Shown: piece after piece, positions 4,467 through 6,848 of the stretch
Numbering within the stretch: position 1 is the first letter of the stretch
How the letters are laid out: every line of letters begins with the position of its first letter
Origin: Clostridia bacterium
GTDB taxonomy: Bacteria; Bacillota; Clostridia; Christensenellales; UBA1242
Direction: 5' to 3'
NCBI GenBank assembly: GCA_017537515.1
Contig: JAFYKO010000109.1
Coordinates: 1-6,848, forward strand
DNA: 6,848 nt
The notes under the pieces: model-generated
What the model was told of the DNA's origin: nothing
The model's input: the letters and a program-made list of their open reading frames with translations, nothing else
Databases searched by the model: none
Made by a program: the position numbers and the translations under genes

Positions 4467-6101
4467 ATGGAAATAAAAGCAGAAAATTTTATCGAGGATA
4501 TTGTCCTCAAAGACCTAGAAAACGGAAAAATCGGAGCAGTTCAAACTCGCCACCCACCAGAACCAAGTGGATACTTGCATATTGGCCACGTTAGGAATGT
4601 TATGCTAAACTACGGCATTGCAAAAAAATTTGGAGGAGTTTGCAACCTTCGTTTTGACGACACAAACCCAACAAAAGAAAGCCAAGAATTTGTCGACGGC
4701 ATAAAAGAAGATGTACACTGGCTTGGCTTTGACTATGAAAATGTTTATTATGCAACAGATTATTTCCAGCAAAATTACGAAATTGCCCTTAAACTCATAA
4801 AAGAAGGCAAAGCGTTTGTTTGCGACCTTTCTCCCGAAGAACTTTCGGCATATCGTGGCACACTCACAGAACCCGGAAAAAACAGCCCTTACAGAGACCG
4901 CTCCGTTGAAGAAAACCTCGAACTTTTCGAACGTATGAAAAACGGAGAATTCAAACAAGGCGAAAGATGTCTGCGTGCAAAAATAGATATGGCAAGCCCA
5001 AACATCAATATGCGAGACCCAGTAATTTATCGCATACAATACAATCACCACCAACGAATTGGAAGAAAGTGGAATATTTATCCAAGCTATGACTTCTCCC
5101 ACCCACTCGACGACGCTCTTGAAGGCGTAACGCACAGCATTTGCGGGCTTGACTTTGAAGACCATAGGCCACTTTACAACTGGGTCGTTGAAAACAGCGG
5201 TCTTAAAAACAGACCACAGCAAGTTGAATATGCAAACCTCAACATTGAAGGCGTGGTTATCGGCAAACGACATATTAAAAGATTTGTAACAGAAGGCAAA
5301 ATCTCCGGCTTTGACGACCCAAGAGTTTACACCCTTCGTGGCCTAAAACGTCGTGGTGTCCTTCCTGAAAGCCTCCTCGAATTCTCAAGAGAAGCAAAAG
5401 TCAGCAAGACAAACACCGTTTGCGAAATGTCTTTCTTTGAACATTTCGTAAGAGACACCCTCAACAAGGTTTCAAAAAGAGTTATGGCAGTTACAAAACC
5501 AATAAAGCTGGTTATTACAAACTACCCAGAAGACAAAGAGGAGGATATTATCCTTGAGGATTTCCCACAAAACGAAACAACCACAACTCGCACATACAAA
5601 TTCGGGCGTGAACTCTTCATTGAAGAAGAAGACTTTTTGAAAGTCCCAGTTCCAAAATTCCATAGACTTTATGTTGGCAATAAAGTCCGCCTAAAAGGTG
5701 CATACATTATCGAATGCACAGGCTTCGACGAAGACGAAAACGGAAATGTAACCACCATTTACGCAACTTACGACCCTGCAACAAAATCTGGAAGCGACTG
5801 CAACGTAAAAGTTAAAGGCACAATACACTGGTTAAATCAAAAACACGCCAAAAAAGTTGAAGTTCGTTTATATGAGAACCTAACCCTCGGACGAGAAAGA
5901 GACGAAAACGGGGAATACACCTTCAACCCAAATTCTTTAACCATACTCGAAAACGCCTACGTTGAAGATGGCATTACCTACACCGCCGAAGAACGCTATC
6001 AATTCATCCGCAACGGATACTACTGCCTCGACTCAGACACCACCCCAGAAAAACTCGTCTTCAACAGAACCGTAACACTTAAAGATAGTAAGCATAAATA
6101 G
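4467..6101 (+). CDS. glnS: Glutaminyl-tRNA synthetase (class Ic)
   Basis: The 544-aa cytoplasmic enzyme joins glutamine to tRNA-Gln using ATP, and its length is close to E. coli GlnRS (554 aa). The Rossmann-fold catalytic domain starts with PEPSGYLHIGH (31-41, HIGH at 38-41). LRFDDTNP (61-68) is the GlnRS rather than GluRS form. YDFSHPLDDALEGVTHS (208-224) lines the glutamine/ATP pocket. The KMSKS-equivalent loop is VVIGKRHIK (263-271), with K267 in the catalytic lysine position; E. coli has MSKR there. GFDDPRVYTLRGLKRRG (281-297) and the two C-terminal anticodon-binding beta-barrels follow (about 340-544: KLVITNYP, VRLKGAYII, VKGTIHW, VFNRTV). Nothing is truncated. The residues after HIGH are VRN where E. 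coli has AKS. It is monocistronic, with its own promoter and terminator. Its presence means at least part of Gln-tRNA-Gln is made directly rather than only by the GatCAB route. Confidence 0.97.
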   Translation: MEIKAENFIEDIVLKDLENGKIGAVQTRHPPEPSGYLHIGHVRNVMLNYGIAKKFGGVCNLRFDDTNPTKESQEFVDGIKEDVHWLGFDYENVYYATDYFQQNYEIALKLIKEGKAFVCDLSPEELSAYRGTLTEPGKNSPYRDRSVEENLELFERMKNGEFKQGERCLRAKIDMASPNINMRDPVIYRIQYNHHQRIGRKWNIYPSYDFSHPLDDALEGVTHSICGLDFEDHRPLYNWVVENSGLKNRPQQVEYANLNIEGVVIGKRHIKRFVTEGKISGFDDPRVYTLRGLKRRGVLPESLLEFSREAKVSKTNTVCEMSFFEHFVRDTLNKVSKRVMAVTKPIKLVITNYPEDKEEDIILEDFPQNETTTTRTYKFGRELFIEEEDFLKVPVPKFHRLYVGNKVRLKGAYIIECTGFDEDENGNVTTIYATYDPATKSGSDCNVKVKGTIHWLNQKHAKKVEVRLYENLTLGRERDENGEYTFNPNSLTILENAYVEDGITYTAEERYQFIRNGYYCLDSDTTPEKLVFNRTVTLKDSKHK

Positions 6102-6133
6102 AAAAATGCACACCGAAGTGTGTATTTTTTCTA
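6099..6133. terminator. Bidirectional intrinsic terminator between glnS and the convergent gene
   Basis: TAGAAAAATGCACAC (6099-6113) pairs with GTGTGTATTTTTTCTA (6118-6133) around loop CGAA. The core is eight pairs (one G-T), extended by an A-run facing a T-run. The T-run TTTTTT serves glnS on the plus strand and TTTTT serves the minus-strand gene. The glnS stop codon TAG forms the base of the stem. Confidence 0.9.
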
Positions 6134-6166
6134 TAAGAAATGAGGAGGTAAAGTTTGAGGGTTTTA

Positions 6167-6848
6167 TTAAATTGGCACAGGGGCATAATCCAGCTTAACC
6201 CCTAATATTATATTACCTGTAATACTACTAAAAGATTTAAATGTTACATCTAAATAAGAGGTAGGCTCCGCATTGTGCCCTCTCAACTCAACATCATTTG
6301 CACTAATTCCCTCGCAACTTGTTAATGTCGCACCTTCTACTATCGCAAGTCCGGGATATTGGTCCACGCAACCCAAATCACTAGGGCTCTTGTAATTAGT
6401 GCCAGTAATTGTAATTGGTGTATCTTGTGTCAAGTCAAGGTCAAATACCCAAGAACTAGAATATTTAGAACACGTCATATTCACAGTAACAGTAACCTTA
6501 GACTTTTTCTCTTGCCAAAAAATACTTATCGGTCCGTCGATAACATTGGATTGTATAATAACCTCCCCTGTTTTTGAATTGTAAGTATATCCCGAACTTA
6601 AGGTATTCCCACTCACTTTTATTTCAACAACATCCGGCAGAGAATACAAGGAACTATTAGGCGTGATTGTTGCCTTAAACCCCACGCCATTATAAGCGTT
6701 TTGTCCCCCTTCAACTGTATAGTTTTCCGTTGCCAGATACATTACAGCAAATGAATCACATTCCTCAAAATTTAATACGACCTCAGGATTTCCCGCAGTT
6801 ATAGAAAATTCTATAACCCCATTTCCAGCAGTCTGATTTGCATAAGAA
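6167..6848 (-). CDS. C-terminal part of a beta-rich, probably secreted or surface protein (5' end outside window)
   Basis: The frame is open from the right edge to TAA at 6167-6169, giving 226 visible residues. The first in-window Met (6742) lies inside the protein and is not preceded by a ribosome binding site, so this is a partial gene. The composition is rich in Thr, Ser, Val, Asn and Gly with alternating hydrophobic strands. One module at about 56-110 reads as an Ig-like beta-sandwich (PNSSLYSLPDVVEIKVSG, then SGYTYNSKTGEVII at 85-98, then NVIDGPISI). A second beta region spans about 115-226. The SGYTYN..TGEVII pattern resembles repeat modules in Firmicute surface proteins. No LPxTG motif, C-terminal membrane helix or charged tail is visible, so anchoring, if any, would depend on the missing N-terminal part. 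It converges on glnS and shares its terminator. Confidence 0.7.
   Translation of the reverse strand, partial: SYANQTAGNGVIEFSITAGNPEVVLNFEECDSFAVMYLATENYTVEGGQNAYNGVGFKATITPNSSLYSLPDVVEIKVSGNTLSSGYTYNSKTGEVIIQSNVIDGPISIFWQEKKSKVTVTVNMTCSKYSSSWVFDLDLTQDTPITITGTNYKSPSDLGCVDQYPGLAIVEGATLTSCEGISANDVELRGHNAEPTSYLDVTFKSFSSITGNIILGVKLDYAPVPI

Noticed and set aside
4605..5273. 222-aa minus-strand open frame antisense to glnS
   Set aside because: It is a shadow of the conserved GlnRS coding sequence with Phe/Val/Cys-biased composition and no recognisable domain.
6142..6199. Strong AGGAGGT followed by TTG and a 16-codon plus-strand frame after the glnS terminator
   Set aside because: It overlaps the 3' end of the convergent minus-strand gene, lies after a terminator with no promoter, and the short peptide has no features. 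Probably coincidence.

Overview
This is an AT-rich chromosomal window from a bacterium, most likely a Firmicute of the Clostridia type. The evidence is tightly packed genes behind GGAGG-type ribosome binding sites, sigma-A-like promoters, a YbiT/YkpA-type ABC-F ATPase, and a stand-alone glutaminyl-tRNA synthetase. Stops are TAG/TAA and tryptophan is encoded by TGG wherever I checked, so a Mycoplasma-type code is not indicated. The species cannot be named from the sequence.

Layout. Positions 1-206 carry no protein gene. They hold two exact copies of a 44-bp sequence (1-44 and 151-194) with a 150-bp period, a roughly 100-nt imperfect inverted repeat capped by an ACCCC-TTC-GGGGT stem-loop (7-106), and two abutting perfect hairpins (126-161). 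A bidirectional terminator (207-233) closes this region off from a minus-strand gene block.

The minus-strand block, read right to left, starts at a TTGACA-17-TATTAT promoter (4337-4365). A short leader follows that contains what looks like the C-terminal scrap of a membrane protein (4206-4325). Next come three small proteins of 137, 125 and 119 aa that share one architecture: a charged N-terminus, two membrane helices, a Glu inside helix 2, and a basic coiled tail. I read them as diverged tandem paralogues of unknown function. A second promoter (2904-2932) then drives an ABC-F ATPase (1298-2860) and a HipA/CtkA-like kinase (220-1287). The kinase's ribosome binding site overlaps the ABC-F stop codon, so their translation is probably coupled.

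The plus strand carries glnS (4467-6101), divergent from the small membrane-protein genes, with an extended -10 promoter and no T-box leader. It ends in a bidirectional terminator that includes its own stop codon and is shared with a convergent minus-strand gene. That gene is cut by the right edge (6167-6848) and encodes the C-terminal part of a beta-rich, probably extracellular, protein.

The housekeeping genes (glnS, ABC-F) are ordinary. The parts worth attention are the structured repeat at the left edge, the trio of membrane proteins with the remnant of a fourth, and the kinase translationally coupled to the ABC-F ATPase.
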